Source of the DNA: Callaeas wilsoni
Taxonomy: Eukaryota; Chordata; Aves; Passeriformes; Callaeidae
Direction of reading: 5' to 3'
NCBI GenBank assembly: GCA_013398955.1
Contig: VWPU01014915.1
Location: 1-64,000, forward strand
DNA length: 64,000 bases
Part shown: piece after piece, positions 26,457 through 37,800 of the stretch
How positions within the stretch are numbered: the first letter of the stretch is position 1
How the letters are laid out: the number at the start of each line of letters is the position of its first letter
Translations under genes and position numbers: made by a program
Notes under the pieces: generated by a model
What the model saw: only the letters and a program-made list of their open reading frames with translations
Databases searched by the model: none
Told to the model about the DNA's origin: nothing

Positions 26457-29400
26457 GTTCTCTCCTGACAATTCAATAATAATCCACTCTTCTCCTATCA
26501 AGATTTGTCCAGTGCTAATTTGTTACCATAAATTCTACTGTGATCATGTGTGTAACATCAGACTTCAAGCCCACCCCAAAAACTTTGCTAAGTTGACTGC
26601 ATTTTTTTACTCTTTTAAACCTTTTAAAAATTTGCATTATTTACTTTTTATTACTGGAAATGGTTATTCTTATAGAATGATATCTGACAAACAATTTATG
26701 ACTCATAATTTTATGGAGGCCTAAAAAATATCTTGAAGTCTATAGAAGAACCAAATGAACAAGAAATATGTGCTACCTTCTTCAATAAAATCCAAAAGCT
26801 GAAAGACAAATAGCCAAGTATTGCACTTGGCCCTATGAGCACAGAAGTCCTTTTCTTATTTGCTATTTAAGTATTAACTAAGAAGTGTAAAAGTCACAGA
26901 TGCTAAGGGCAGTTTTATATGTCATCAATTATCACTTTGAAACCAGACACATTTTCTAAATGATAAACACACAGATCATAAAGGATATTTCAACACTAAT
27001 CCTTAAGTAATCATGAATTTAAAGCCTTGAGGGAGGGTCAGACAGATTCAAGAGTAGAGTAGGTTAAAACAATCTCTTCATTTAATTTCCTAACTGATCT
27101 TAGAAGAATAAACCAGGATAAGGTGAAAAAGTTTTTTTCATCACTGATGGAGAATATAGGTCATAGGGTTGCCTGTACATTGGTTTTAATTTACTTAATG
27201 TCCTAAAAATGTAACCTAATAGATGAAAGACAGTAAAGGAAACAGATCTCTGAAACAGCCTGAAACCCATTCTCACAGAATCTCAAGAGCTGGAGCCTAC
27301 ACTGTGGTAATAGATGTTGCATGAAGTCCTTGGTGACACTGATAGAGGACAGTTTATCTTCTGGCTTCCAATTAGTCCTAAGCTCAAGCTCCGCTATGCT
27401 GTCAAGACACTGACAGTTATATTTTTATTGATTTTAGAGTGAATGGTTTTTAGGTTATTTTTCTACGAAGGTCTACCCCTCCCATCAATATAAATCCTTC
27501 ATTTCAGCTACAACCTGATATTTTGCAAGAGTTGTCACTCAGTTCTCCTGACTTCAAACAGTATGGCAATTAGCAGAATGGAGTAGAATTTCATATTACC
27601 AGTCAAACTTCAGCCAAGAGATGTAATAACTGTCCAGGTTCCAAAATCTGAATTTGACTAATTTCCTTCTTATATAATTACATTGTTACACATTGCTCAA
27701 TTTGCTAATTGACTCCATAATTTGCCTGACATGCATATATATATTAATCAGTAGTATTGCTGGGCTTTGGTCATGGGCATACCTGCAATGTTTGGTAACA
27801 TCCTGACTTGAAAGGATATTTTGAACTGCAATTGTGTGTACATGTTTGTGTACATATATGTATGTACATATGGCTTTCATCAAGTACAGATGATTCCTTT
27901 GAAATTTTGTTTTCACTAATGTGTTAGTGTTAGCATAACATAACATTATTCAGCAGTCTTCAGTACAAGAAAAGTCCCAGCAAATTCCCTGCTTGTTGCC
28001 GTATAACACTTTTATGATCGCCTACAGCACAATATATGTCCCAGAAAAACCGGAGAGTAAAATAATAAAGTCCTTTTGCATTTTAGCTTTCTCCAGGTTT
28101 TAGACTGAAGCTTTTAGAATTTGAATCAGGCACTTAAATGCCATCTAAATCCAGATTTTTGTACATCTTACTGGCTCAAGCCACAGTAAATTCGGTCTGA
28201 GAATTGGTCTGTAAATTAGAATATTAATAAAAATTCCTAGAAGTATTGTTGTGGGCAAGACATGAAGCAGAGAAGGAAAAAGCAGAAGACAGGAGATGGG
28301 ATTAAAAACAAAGAGTTTTGAGAGGCTGAGATCTCATGGCAAATAGCCCACAGGGAATGGATGAGTGTGGAGACAAAGGGTGAAGGGGGTTCAGTGGTTA
28401 CATTGATGAGCTAATAAATGGTAACAAAATGGATTTACATTCTGTTACCAGCTACTGGGTAACTGATGTTTAATAAATCACTGATCATCATTTAGCCTCA
28501 AATTTCCTTTCTGCTGGTTGGATAAAATTATGACTTTCTTTGTAAAACACTATAAGAAAAACTATATGAGTAAACTGTTAATGTATATCCTGTTAAATAA
28601 ATTTTGTGTCTTAAATTCATACTGATATAAAATGTTCATTCATTTATTGTTTAGTTTCTACAAAAATGCAAAAAAATCCATTAAGTAGCCAATTTCCTAA
28701 ACTCAGTTTCCTTTGCTTTTGCCACAGATTACACTCAATCCTACACAGTTCCTTTGGGGAGGCTATGTGTGACACTCTTAAATATGTCTGAGTAGCAGCA
28801 CTAGATTCTCCTTGGGCTGGCCTCATATTTGGCAGATGATAGATTTTTTGGTCCATCTCAGAGCAGTTCCTGGTTCATTCTAGACAGGTCACCCTCCAGC
28901 AACCACCACCAAGACCCTGATAGGTATGACCCCAGGCCAGACACCCATATAAATGTGTTACTTTTTGAACAATACACTTAGGGAACTTAGAACTAAAGGA
29001 GATTATGAGAATTGTTTTTCTCACTTCACTGGCCCACTTTGTGATGTCTTTTCTGAGGAACTGGATTACTTCTATTTGACTGCCGACTGACAGATTGGAC
29101 AGTTTGTCCACACCTTCATCAAATACGATAATTAAATGTCTGAACAAATTGTCACTTTTGCTAGGTTTCATTTCACTTCTTCCTAACATTGCTATTTTTT
29201 CCTCATTTATGATTATTGGAAATTAAATTGAAAATATATGGTTAAAAAGGGAAATAGTAAATTGTACATACGATAAACAACAGGGAAGGGAGCAGAGGCA
29301 ATAAATTAAACAAACGATACAAGTAATCTGATGGCTCAATATGTATGACTGTACTTCTCTAAATATGTCAAATACATTCTGGAATGGCAAATCAATCATC

Positions 29401-30670
29401 TACAAAAATAATACTGTGTAAAATTTCTACAATTATTAGAAGGGTTCTAGACCATTTTTTTCTGGAAAAACTGGTCCAGAATTTAAAAAATCTCCTTTGT
29501 ACAAATTCAAGATGGATGTATATTATTGGACAGGAAACAAGAACCAATTAATCAAGGTATAACCTGGTGTGCTGACAGCGAAGAATCAATTCCTTTTTCC
29601 CACACAATACAGTATATATGATTATATATGATATATTCAAAGGGACAAAATAGAAGGTGGTTAGCCATGTTCTGGAGTTTCTCCCAGACTGAGCATTCAG
29701 AGATTGTCACAATCATTCTACTTTCAGTGTACAAAATTAATTTTTTCAGAAATTTTTACTTGGTGATTAATCTTCATGTAACTAATAAACCTTGAATCAT
29801 TAATTAAAAATTAATAAATTAGATCAAGCTCTCTGTCATACAGTTACTTAATTTCCTCTTTTTATTGGTGTTTTGATCTTCTAAACAGGCATCTAGGGGC
29901 ATTTCAAGCTATGATTGTCTGTTTCATCAAAGACTAGCAGTCCCAGTCATGTCTGTGTTACATGCCATGACATCAGAAGGCGCAAATTAAAGTATGATAA
30001 AGTTAACCATCTTGATTTTCAGTTTCAATGTCTTCAGTCATCAGATTGGCCATCATGTTGAGATAAGATGAAAAACAGGTTTTCTGCCAAGACAGTTTGA
30101 GTAACAGCTGTGTTCAGATAAATTGACACTACATGAAGGAAAGAGTAATAACAAGAAAAAACTAAAAGCACATGTCACAACAGTACTTAAACATTATTGG
30201 ATTTTACCTTTTTTTTAAGAACAACAAAGACTGGCAGCACAGATCTCAGCCCATGATCTTTTTTTCACAGCAAGGGCTATAACTAGTGCACTATAGAGTA
30301 AAACTCACTTTTTCAAGTCCAATAAATCTTAAATTGTTTTCTGCAAAGAAACTGCCTTCAGCAGACAAACTTGATAATGCCATAATAACAGAGCAACTCA
30401 AGAGCACATTTTTAAGAGTTGTGAGAGAGAATGTTGATCCTTTAAAAGAAGAAAACAGTACTTTAGAATCTGTAGTATTAGACAGGTACATTCAAGGAGT
30501 GATTCTGCTTCTCCACTATGCTTTCTTGTTCTGTTTTGGATATCTTTGCTGTTGCTACTAATGTCAAAGTGGATCTTTCATTGAAAACTAAAATGTCCTG
30601 GCAACTTGGTATTCTGTCTTATAACTACAGTCATAAGTGTGTCATAAGTGTGTTGTTTTGTTTCTAGATT
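26457..30670. other. Gene-free AT-rich stretch
   Basis: No gene or mobile element recognised. A TGTA/TATG-rich tract lies at 27826-27872. The minus-strand frame at 28875-29189 (104 codons) and the plus-strand frame at 30286-30561 (91 codons) show no recognised domain, and no good splice sites delimit them. A tandem 12-bp duplication (gtcataagtgtg) occurs near 30630. Confidence 0.55.
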
Positions 30671-30740
30671 CTTTTCTTTTCTTTTCTTTTCTTTTCTTTT
30701 CTTTTCTTTTCTTTTCTTTTCTTTTCTTTTCTTTTCTTTT
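30671..30740. repeat. Perfect (CTTTT)14 microsatellite
   Basis: Fourteen uninterrupted copies of CTTTT (AAAAG on the other strand). Lack of interruptions suggests recent expansion and length polymorphism. The KEKKR-type minus-strand frame through it is an artefact of the repeat. Confidence 0.97.
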
Positions 30741-31666
30741 AACATAGGTTCAGTTCGGTTTCTGTAGAGGCATACAATGGACTGGCCAAAGCATATCATA
30801 TTATGAAATATATAGAAGACATAGATTTATTAATTGCTTGTGTGGTGTATTTGGGTAACTACATATAGAGTAAGAACTAAAATATATTGCTTAAAATATT
30901 TACAAATTCATACGTGAGGTTTTTAAAATACTACGTGTCAATATCATACCCTTCTAAACTGACCTGTAAGGTATTGGGTTGCACTGAGCATCTGTGCTTT
31001 TTTTCAACTGCAATCACTAGAACAAAGACATGAATTTAACAGGGTAAGTACTGTGAAAGCTGGAAAGCAATTAACAAATTGACAAATGAGCAAATTGAGA
31101 AACAAAACCTGACAAATAAACCAATGGACAAACTGGAAAACTGACAAATTGGCAAACAGCTTGGTAAGATAGAGACATGCTTGAAGTTTATTAGAAAGGG
31201 CAGTTTAGGTAGTACAGGTTGAGAAATTTGATTTAAGGTCCTCTCTGGCACTGGGTAGTAGTTTTTCACTGAGATATTATGAATGAGAAAAGGAGTAAAG
31301 TGTAAGACTAGGAATATGGTCTTAGACATTGTAAGATCAAGTTGTGTGAGAATTAAATATTACCTGAGAACTGATAATCTTTGGACTACAGGCTAATTTA
31401 TCTTTATTGCTTGTATCATTTTGATCAATAAGTGTCCCACATTTCAGAATGCAATATCTAAATGGTAGACTGGATACCATGAGTAGCTCCTATGTGAAGT
31501 ATGCAATAGGGTTTAGTAAAAGACTGCTTGACAGGAAGAGCTGGTCCACTTCCAGACATCCTTGGGCACAATCCTGAGCCCACATGGTAGAGTTTGGAGA
31601 CAATGTGATTCACATCACCTCTTTTTTTACCTTGCAAGTTTTAAGTTGTTTGATTATTTGTTCATA
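30741..31666. other. Gene-free stretch with short degenerate ACAAATTG repeats
   Basis: At 31069-31160 a motif like gacaaattg recurs about eight times with variable spacing, so it is a degenerate short repeat. Nothing else recognised. A near-consensus donor (CAGG|GTAAGT) at about 31043 has no partnered exon. Confidence 0.5.
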
Positions 31667-32784
31667 TGATGGGTTATCCTTGGCTAATGACCAGACACCA
31701 TCCACCCACTCTCTCACTCCCTCTCCTCAACAGGGCAGAGAGAGAAAATGAGATGAACAACCTCATGGACTGAGATAAGGACAGGGAGATTGCTTACCAG
31801 TTACAGTCATTGGTAAAAAATTACTCGACTGAGAAGAAATTAATCTAATTTGTTAAAAAAAAAAAAAGTAATGTGAGATGATGAGAATTAAAGACAAAAC
31901 TAAAACCACCTCACGCAGACGCAGACACAGACACACACCTTTCCCAGACTTGATTTTACTCTTTAATTCATGGCTACTCTACCCTTCCCCCCTGCTGTAA
32001 GCAGCGCAAGGGGGATAGGGAATGGAGGTTGCAATCAGGTGCTAGGAATTCCTCTCTGCTGCTCCTTTCTTCTTACACTATTTATTGCTGAAGCCCAGGT
32101 TCCTTCCCACAGGATATAGTCCTTCTTAAACATCTCCAAAATGGGCCCTTCCCATGGGCTGCAGTTCTTAAAGAACTGCTCCAGCATGGGTCCTTTCCAT
32201 ATGGTACTGTCCTTCAGGAACAGTCTGCTGTGGCACAGATGCCCTACAGGCCACAGTTCCTGCTAGAAAATCTCCTCATGCGTGGGCTCCTCTCCAAGGC
32301 CTGCAGCTCTTGCTAAAATTCTGCTCCTTTATGGCCTCTCCATGGGCTGCAGCTTTTCTCAGGGCATCTCCACCTCCTGTGGCATGGCTTTCTCCACAGA
32401 CTGCAGTGTGAATTGTTCTGCTCCAGGATCGGCCTCAATGCAAGTGGCCAACCTGCATTGCCATGGTCTTTTCCAAAGGCTGCAGGGGCACCTCTGCTCC
32501 AGTGCATGGAGCATTTTCCCCTCCTTCTTCTTCACTGACCTTGATCTCTGCAGGGTTGTTTCTCTCACATTTTCTTCTCACTCCCTTCTCTCACAGCTGC
32601 TACACATTGTTTTTTGCCCTTTCTCAAGTGTGCTGTCACAGAGACACCACCAGCATTTGTCCAGCGGCAGGTTGATTTTGTAGATGGCTGGAAGTGTCTG
32701 ACGTGGGGACAGACCCTGGCCTCTTCTCAGAATAACCCCTGCAGCTTCCCCACTACCAAAATCTTAGCATGTAAATGCAATACA
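31667..32784 (-). mobile_element. 1.1-kb solo LTR of an avian ERV (family B)
   Basis: Reading on the minus strand, the element starts tgtattgcatttacatg and ends with ccatca/aggataacccatca (TG…CA). Diagnostic blocks seen on the plus strand in order are: gactgagataaggacagg, taagcagcgcaagggggata, several loosely repeated 'ccatgggctgcag' units (32150-32510), gaccttgatctctgcaggg, ttgtttctctcacattttct and ccccactaccaaaatctt. This order is common to a widespread long avian LTR, which I believe is of ERVL type. Open frames of up to 133 codons in it are not coding. No flanking internal genes. No clear target duplication. Confidence 0.85.
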
Positions 32785-33858
32785 GTTGAAATTCACCCAG
32801 GAGTCCTGCTATAGGTGGGAATGTAGCACATGACTCCCAAGGCAAGTGTTTGTTTGCTCCAGGTACTGTGTCACACCATCGGCTATGGAGTTTAATGGCA
32901 TTAATTATCCTGGCTCTGCTAACTTCAAAAACTGTATATCCCCATAAGCAAACTGAAAAATCTGTCTTGAATGAGATGTCATTTCTAAGGGAAAGATATG
33001 ATCTGCAGTTAATCCAGATGACCAGGTTCAGTTTAATAAAAGACAGAGATTGTTCGAATATTGGCCAAAATTACCTACAATCGTAGTTTCATAGGTTACT
33101 TTTTCGTATTAAAAATATAATTTAATTTATGCATATTCAGAAAAAAAGTAATCAAAAAAGGAGAATTAAAATAAAAAATATGCTGAGAAAAAAGTCATCA
33201 GAAGCTGTCTCTTAAAAAAGGAATGGTAGATATTCAGAGGAAGAAAGTACACCTAAAAGTTATCCTTTCTCTGTCAAAACCTTCTTAGAGCAGTAAACTA
33301 GAAAAAAAAGAAACACATTGGAAGAATATAGATCTTATATCTTTGGAAACAAAAGAATTTCATTTGTTCTTGAAATAAGGGAAGAGACTTGTTATCACCT
33401 CCTGCTACTGTCACAGTGGCACAAAAGTAAACAAAAGGAAGAACTGGGTGACTCAACATGTAAGGTGATCTACAGGGCATTTCTGGGAGGTACAGCAGAT
33501 CTGGCCCCACAGTTACTAATGTCTGATCTGTGTTTGGGTGACTGTAGTAGTTTCGGTGAAGAACACATTGAAAATTGTGTAGCAAAACTCAGGAATATTA
33601 TGAAATAGAAAATATAAAAAGAAAAAACAGCAGGCATTGATATTAAAAAAAAATTCTGAAAACACAGCTCCCAAACACTTCTTCCAGCTTCATGGTTTTT
33701 CATGCCTTCATAAAAATTCTCTAAACTAGATGGAAATGGGGATACCTACCATCCTGTACAGTAATAAAATACTTTCAGGGATCATTCTCCTGCTCTTAAG
33801 CCTTTCTGTTGAAAGTATTAGGAGAATAAGACTCTTCCAAAAGCAGAGGCAAGAGTAC
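32785..33858. other. Gene-free AT-rich stretch
   Basis: A-rich between 33100 and 33310. Plus-strand frame 33318-33608 (96 codons) has no recognisable motif, and a minus-strand frame of similar length covers the same bases, so neither is called. Confidence 0.5.
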
Positions 33859-34186
33859 TGAATCGAAGCAGGGTCCTCCACTGAGAATGGGAGCCGAGTA
33901 ACGACAAACACTGATACGGCTAGATAGCATTCTCGTTTATTGCTCAAATCAAGCAGGATTAGGTAGCATTTCCAACTAGTCATCCGTTGTCCACGCACTG
34001 TAACTAACTCTATGATTGGATACTTAGGTAAAATCCCGCGCGTCTACTGTCTACTAATTGGATAACATGCGGCAAACAAGTGTCCTCCCTCCTCCCAGCG
34101 TGCGGTTATCACATCCCGTTAAACCTCCCTTTTCTCTCATGGACACCTCAAGGACACTCTCAGCACTAAGTCATGCTAGTCTCACA
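33859..34186 (-). mobile_element. Short CpG-retaining solo LTR (family C, ERVK-like)
   Basis: On the minus strand it starts tgtgagactagcatgac and ends gaccctgcttcgattca, giving TG…CA termini and ~328 bp. An AATAAA poly(A) signal sits at 33941-33936, inside a gagcaataaacgag block about 80 bp before the end, and is followed by a short U5, as in many avian class II and alpharetrovirus-like LTRs. Many CpG dinucleotides survive (for example in cgcgcg near 34036), unusual for old AT-rich intron DNA and a sign of youth. Primer-binding and polypurine tracts are not seen at either side, so it is a solo LTR. No matching target duplication was found, so the right edge may lie as far as ~34236. Confidence 0.72.
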
Positions 34187-34421
34187 GCACTCAGGGCAAG
34201 CAGGCCCTGCTAAGTCTGGCTTGTTCACTGCGTTCAGATACAGACCATGTCCATTCTGCTCTAAGAATTCTTCTGCACTGAATGAGGAGCTGTTTTAGCT
34301 TGCTGGTAAGAAAAGCCGAACATAATGGATAAATCCAGTTGACAGAGCAAGGCAAGCTCTATGAATGTTCTTCCTTCGTTGCCTCTGCAAGGGAATTTAT
34401 ATCTAGGTCCCAAGGGCACTA

Positions 34422-34679
34422 ATGGGCTTTAATGCTACTGAGGAGCCTCTCCTGGGAACCCCACACCCACAGGCCCAGGAGCCCCATTTCATCTCAGTCT
34501 GTGAGTCCATGCAGGAGACAGGCTATGGCCTTACCAGCTTCCTGCTCCATCTGCATTGCAGCTGTGCCTGGGCCTGGGCTTCTGCACTGCTGGTCCTGAC
34601 CCTGCATCTGAGCCTGGCCACCCTGGTGCTACATCTGACGCTGGGTACCCTCTCTGCTACTGTCCTGACTCCCACCCAC
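34422..34679. other. CTG/CCTG-rich unclassified block
   Basis: A GC-rich block with loosely recurring cctgg/catctgac motifs (34560-34660). A 132-codon plus-strand frame crosses it and runs into the CR1 fragment, so it is not a gene. It may be an unannotated repeat or an upstream, diverged part of the same CR1. Confidence 0.35.
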
Positions 34680-34832
34680 GGGAGGAGGCTTCACCTCGAT
34701 CCTGTGTTCACTTTTGTGTCCTTCACTACAAGAAAGACATTGAGGTACTGCAGCATGTCCAGGGAAAACAACAAAGCTGATGAAGGATCTGGAACACAAG
34801 ACCTGTTGAGGAGCAGCTGAGGGAGCTGTTGG
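34680..34832 (+). mobile_element. Short internal CR1 ORF2 fragment
   Basis: The order cttcacctcgatcctgtgtt, ttcactacaagaaagacatt, gaggtactgcagcatgtcca and gaggagcagctgagggagct matches the C-terminal coding part of CR1 ORF2. Both ends are truncated and there is no 3' UTR or tail. Confidence 0.82.
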
Positions 34833-37800
34833 GCCATCCTGCCTAAAAGACTATGTGCCTGAGGCTACTGTGCTGTGTCTAAACTAAAGAAACCTTAACT
34901 GCTTCTCTGCTTCACAATAAGGATGTATTGTGCCATGTCCTTTGCATGCATCAACCTTCATCCAGCATAGAAACATGGGGAAAAGTGAAAGCAGGAGTCA
35001 AAAGGACATAAGATGAATTTCAGCTATTTTCCATTTTGGTGCCTGTCTTTCAATAAAAGCATGGTAAGTAACAAAGAGCAGATTCCTGGCTTATCTGGGT
35101 CAACAAAATTATGTTAGATATTAAATGATCAGAAAGTTCTACACAATAAAAATATAGGGACAGACTCTATTTAATAGTATATAATTGCCTTCAACACGGT
35201 TTTAAAGGTATGACTATAACATATAAACCTGGTGAGAGCTAAAGAAGAATCTCACCTATAAAACAGTCTGGGAGAAGCCTATTTCAGGTTTACTTTAATG
35301 AGTTCTGTCTGTATCAACTATGAATTCTGCCTTGGCATTGCTATCCAATCTCTCTCTTCAAAAGCACACATATTTGAAATAAATTTAGACTAGAATAAAA
35401 TACACTGTCTTCCTGACAAGCACTTTATCTCCCATTAAGAAAGTAACATAATCATGAAGTATAAATTTTCAGCTACCTCAGAAAGTATGACAGTTGAGAC
35501 AGGGAGGGAAAAAGTATGATTATTGTTTCATTATTGCACAATGGAGTGCTGAAAAGTGGGATTTAATCTCTGTATAGGTGCCTCGTTGTAATATTTGAGT
35601 GTTTTAGAATCATACTTGTTGACAACATATCATCCTAAATAAATATGGTTCCTGAGAGCCAGAATCTTACTTTAATTACTCCAGCAGGTATTCAGATTAA
35701 TTATTTTAAAGTAAATGAAATAATTTTAGTTACTCCTTGTCTAATTGAAGTATCATTCTTCCCTAAGAAACAAGACATAGATAAAGAAAAACCATTATAT
35801 GAAAAAAGGGCACTTTATTCTTATAGACACCTAGAGAATAAGCTTCTATAAACACTTGTCATAGCATTGTCATAACACAAACCACAATCCTATTGAAAAA
35901 TTAACGACCAGCTTATACACTTATTGGAATGGAGATACCCCCCTTTCCTGTTTTTTTCAAAATCATTTCACTTAGCAGGGAAAAAAACCATCAAATTTAG
36001 TGAGATAACAACAGTGGAAACAAGAGTATTTTGATTGAATAGCAACCTGCATTTTGTTTGGTACAGAATCTTCATACTTATTTCATTCCCATCAACTTTA
36101 TAAACATTTCTGCAAGAAGTGAAATCACTGGAATTTTTCCTCTACTTCAGTGGGAAAAGGATGTTTTTGGTTGCAGTCATATCAAGAACTAAGTAGAACA
36201 CTTTACCTTTCAGCCAAGTAGTTTCTCTGGGAGATGCCCTAATTAAGGAAATACTCCAATGAACTGGACCATTTAAATGGAGATGGAAGTACTTCATCCT
36301 TCATAGAGTATAAGAGTAATAGATGCAATACAGAAATAATGTCAAAGAAACTGTTTTGGTTTCTAGATTAATACAATAGCTTTGTTATCTTATTAAATTA
36401 TCTTTTAATAGTTAATTGGTTCAGAACTGAATATGCATTCCTGAGAGAAACTTGCATGCTTTCCAGTGTTTTCTTGCCTGTAAGACCATGCTGTTTGCCC
36501 TCCCTTCTTACTGTTTTGTGTTAACTGCTAAGCAATTATTGATGACTTTTTTGAAGCTGCCATTGCAAGAACTGTAATGAATTGCTCTTTTGCAAGGCCG
36601 TATATCAACTCAAAGATCTCCAGGTATAAAGACTGTTTAAATTTATCATTAATGTCCTAGGTTGCCTAAGAATCATGCCCTCTGTGCATTTTTACCCTCT
36701 GTCCTTTAACTTATGGGCTTTCATTATTGTCAAAAACCATAGGAAAACACATTTTGAAAAATCAGCCTTGATGACTCCTGCTGATAAAAAAAGATGAACA
36801 GGTCACAGAAGAAAAGCCTGTGGAAACCTCAATTTGCATTATTGACTGCCACTATCTCAGAAGATTCACTTCAAAGGGACCAAGAGCTATTTTCCCGATA
36901 GTAGTATGTAAATGAGCAGAGTATTGAGGTTATGCACTGGTTTCACACAGTCAGATGTCATTTTGCTGGATCTCAGGAAGACCAGACAGGTGCAAGTTGT
37001 CCTTTTCATCTATATACAGTCCTTGAGGATTAATAACTAAAGTGACTTTAGAGCTTGTCAATGGCTACTATTGTACCTACAAGATTTTCTTTGTGATAGG
37101 CTTCATCAAGAGGAAAAGTGCTAGATTTTATTATCACTTTCTTCTAGAGCTTCTCTGATTTAAGAAATAAACAAAACCAAACAAGGAAGACCTTCAAAAC
37201 TATCAGAAAGAGGAAATAAAAGTACTTTGAGAAATTGCCAGCTTTCTTTCTTCAGTGGTGACTCAAGCAAGAAATTATAGAAAAATCATAGACTAAAGCC
37301 TTTCTATTTTCCCACATTACTGTTGACTACTCTGAAAGAAAAAAGGATGTCGAGATGAAAGAGGCTGTGGTAGGGAAGCAAACAGAACAAGAAGGATCGT
37401 TTTAAGGATGAAGGTAAAGAAGTTTGGACTGCTAGATTTCTGGTTTGAATGAGTAGCAAACTGTCATTCACATTGGCAGAAGCAGATTGCAATGTTTGTC
37501 CTATCCATGGTGGCCTATGGGCAGTAGCCTCTTAATGAAAAAATTTACTCTCTTTTATCTCTCTTAAAAAGATATGATTCACATGTTTTGTCATGGCTAT
37601 GAAAGGTGGATGAAAGACGAGAGAAATGTGATGGGAGTGTAACAGAAGAAAAGGCTTTTAGAATTGCTGCAAACTTCCTGGCTCTTGAGACACTGTAGAA
37701 CCGTGAAATACTGTAACTGGACACAGTGCCTGGCCACAGGCATACGATTAGAAAATACCATTTCCGTACATTATGAGTCAAACCCCTGTGTGTTTCTGGC

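Noticed and set aside
32282..32814. Cluster of frames on both strands, up to 133 codons
   Set aside because: They lie inside the family B LTR, which is non-coding.
33040..33070. tRNA-like B box (gttcgaat)
   Set aside because: No A box at the right distance and no cloverleaf arms.
34422..34820. 132-codon plus-strand frame
   Set aside because: It crosses from an unclassified GC-rich block into a CR1 fragment; no domain and no splice support.
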